This document shows positions 61,970 through 64,000 of a stretch of DNA of 64,000 nucleotides, one piece after another (the first letter of the stretch is position 1; every line of letters starts with the position of its first letter). The notes below the pieces were generated by a model. That model searched no databases. It was not told where the DNA came from and worked only from the letters and a program-made list of their open reading frames with translations. Source of the stretch: Alentia gelatinosa. Its lineage: Eukaryota; Annelida; Polychaeta; Phyllodocida; Polynoidae. Location of the stretch: assembly GCA_950022655.1 (NCBI GenBank), contig OX465579.1, forward strand, positions 44,991,950 through 45,055,949, read 5' to 3'. Both the position numbers and the translations under genes were made by a program.

Positions 61970-62114
61970 TGCTTCTGACACACTCCAAGACACTCCGACA
62001 AATCAAGCATGTTCGATTTTCTCAGAACGCCTATGACACAGCATTTCTATCGTAGCACCATCGGAGTGTGTCGGAGTGTGTTGGAGTGTGAGGGAGTGTG
62101 TCGTAGTACTCATC
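61970..62114. repeat. Flanking CCGACAC / GTGTCGGAG repeat array
   Basis: ACACTCCAAGACACTCCGAC at the left and GGAGTGTGTCGGAGTGTGTT at the right form loose inverted arrays abutting the 1.73-kb palindrome. It is probably a fragment of the same family. Confidence 0.55.
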
Positions 62115-63846
62115 GTAAGGCCCCGCACCCACTAGTTACGACACGCTCCGACAAGCGTTCCGACAAACTCCGACACAGAATTTCTCTGTCGTAGCGCAAT
62201 AGTAGCGCTCTTGTCGGAGCGTGTCGTAGCATGTCGGAGCGTGTCGGAACGGTTTTTGGCGAATATAAGGAAACCACAGCACCGACACGGGCTACGACAC
62301 GGGCTATGACAGAATACGGTTTTTCTCAATTATTTAAAAAATGATGAGAGTAACCTATGATTTTTAAAACTTAAATAAGTAGCATTATACATATATTATA
62401 TTCTGGTTAAGTTTGGAGAAGGTGACATGGGTACTGAGTGAAATTAAACTTTTCAGAATTATTATATTTCCTTTTATCAAATATTTTAAAATTCTTGGGT
62501 TACGGAAAGGGTACATCCTGATTAGTATGTAACCGAAATTTTGGGGAAATTTTCAAAGTGTTAACGGAGATATAGAGGAAAATATAAATGCCCATTGACT
62601 TACCATTGCTTCCATAGGCGCCAGTGTTAAATATCGTGACTCGTGTCGGAACGGTGTCGTAGACGTTGTCGTAAGCCTGCCTCCACTAGTGCAGAACGCT
62701 ACGATAGCGCTACGACACGCTCCGACACGCCCGGACATGTCGTAGGCCTTCCGACACACTCCGACAATTCCAACATGTTGGAATTGTCGGAAGCGTGTCG
62801 GAAGGCCTAAGACAAGGCGCCCGTGTCGGAGCGTGTCGTAAGCCATGTCGGGGCTTGTCGGGGCATGTCGCAGTCCTTGTCGGAAGCCGGCCTCCACTAC
62901 TGCGATAATTTAAGCGCTTCCGACACAACGTTCGATTTTGTGTCGTAAGGGCTAAAGGCCCCGCACCCTTTACTACGATTTCGCTTCCGACATGCCCCGA
63001 TAGCCCTTCCTTGTAAATTATCGTAGTAGTGGAGGCCGGCTTCCTACAAGCGTTCCGACACGCCCCGACACGCCCCGACACGCCCCGACATGGCTTCCGA
63101 TACGGGTGCCTTGTCGTAGGCCTTGCGACACGCTTCCGACATTTCCAACATGTTGAAAATGTCAGAAGCGTGTCGCAAGGCCTATGACACGGCGCCCTTG
63201 TCGGAACGTGTCAGAGCGTGTGGGAACGTGTCGGAACGCTATCGTAGCGTTCATCAGTAGTGGAGGCAGGCTTCCGACAAGGGTTACGACAGCGTTCCGA
63301 CACAGTCACGACGTTATAACATTGGCGCCTATGGAAGCAATGGTAAGTCAATGGGCATTTGTATTTTCCTCTATATCTCCGTTGATACTTTGAAAATTTC
63401 GACAAAATTTCGGTTACATATTAATCACGATGTACCCTTTCAGTAACCCAGGAGTTTTAAAATATTTGTTAATAGAATATATAAGAATTCTAAAAAGTTC
63501 AATTTCATTTAGTAAAACCCATGCCACCTTCTTAAAACTTTACCAGACTATAGTATATGTATAATACTCCATATTAAGGTTTTAAAAATCATAGGTTACT
63601 CTCATCATTTTTGAAAGAATTGAGAAAAACTGTATCCTGTTGTAGCCTGTGTCGTAGCCCATGTGGGTTCTGCGGTTTCCTTTTTTTTTTGCCAAAAACC
63701 GTTACGACACGTTCCGACATGCTCCGACACGCTACGATATGCTCCGACAAGAGTGCTACGATTGTGCTACGACAGAGAGATTCTGTGTCGGAGTGTGTCG
63801 GAACGCTTGTCGGAGCGTGTCGTAACTAGTGGGTGCGGGGCCTTAC
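62115..63846. mobile_element. 1.73-kb near-palindromic foldback element of 10-bp CCGACAC units
   Basis: The left end GTAAGGCCCCGCACCCACTA and right end TAGTGGGTGCGGGGCCTTAC are inverted, and everything between is mirrored about a centre near 62980. Nested end-like motifs pair up at 62672/63282 (AGCCTGCCTCCACTA) and 62886/63050 (AAGCCGGCCTCCACTACT). The AT-rich arm segments 62338-62640 and 63330-63615 are inverted copies. CTCCGACACGC / TACGACACGC units recur at roughly 10-bp spacing. Two local palindromes lie in the arms: an exact 30-bp one at 62761-62790 and a 64-bp one with two mismatched pairs at 63119-63182. No clear target duplication (TAA left, TTA right). No transposase. Confidence 0.8.
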
Positions 63847-64000
63847 ACAAGTCCCACTTTCACGATAGAGCCGTTCCTTCCGACACAAATTTCATTTTTT
63901 CATCGAAATGCTTGTCGCAAGGCTATCGTAGTGTGTCAGAGGCGCAAATCGTGATAGTAGCATACCCCCTTTAGGGTACTGCATAAAAACTATCCCTTAA

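Noticed and set aside
61460..63960. CRISPR-like array of short repeats
   Set aside because: Repeats are about 10 bp, inverted as well as direct, without unique equal-length spacers. The setting is eukaryotic and the whole is palindromic.

Overview
This looks like a stretch of an animal nuclear genome, probably a marine invertebrate (lophotrochozoan or similar), but the species cannot be named from the sequence. The evidence is AT-rich background DNA broken by short GC/CpG-rich islets, no long open frames, GT-AG introns of about 1.2 kb, abundant microsatellites, many short hairpin-type transposable elements and a decayed LINE reverse transcriptase. I see no bacterial operons, rRNA, intact tRNA or CRISPR. 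Almost every open frame over 60 codons is unsupported: it lies in low-complexity DNA, or both strands are open, or no family is recognisable.

The one gene I can assemble lies at the right end on the minus strand. Three exons (61441-61407, 60168-59835, 58667-58131) join in phase through GT-AG introns into a predicted 301-residue multi-pass membrane protein with a Cys- and N-glycosylation-site-bearing loop. I cannot place it firmly in a family.

The rest (1-58 kb) is a gene-poor landscape with two layers. The first is a set of non-autonomous DNA transposons: a long foldback element (1383-2594), two copies of a roughly 155-bp hairpin repeat (852, 3934), a 303-bp tandem duplication in which one copy was hit by a piggyBac-like MITE with perfect TTAA duplication (7369-7698), a 210-bp TIR element (9029-9238), two neighbouring TIR elements (23905-24186 and 24256-24424) with a truncated relative at 44050-44201, several other hairpin elements, and a 1.73-kb near-palindrome (62115-63846) built of roughly 10-bp CCGACAC-type units. 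Several families share a similar terminal motif: a GC cap, then GYGTYYAC, then an ACGAT-like box. This suggests one diversified group, PIF/Harbinger-like where the 3-bp TAA duplication is visible.

The second layer is about fifteen GC-rich, non-coding islets, some carrying clusters of recognisable transcription-factor motifs: AGGTCA direct repeats at 10504-10544, Sox/Otx/TCF-like sites at 21965-22150, RFX/E-box at 26691-26714, octamer/RFX/ETS at 27972-28051, and NRF1/YY1-like sites at 50241-50652. They are best read as candidate enhancers or promoters. No transposase able to mobilise the MITEs is encoded in the window.
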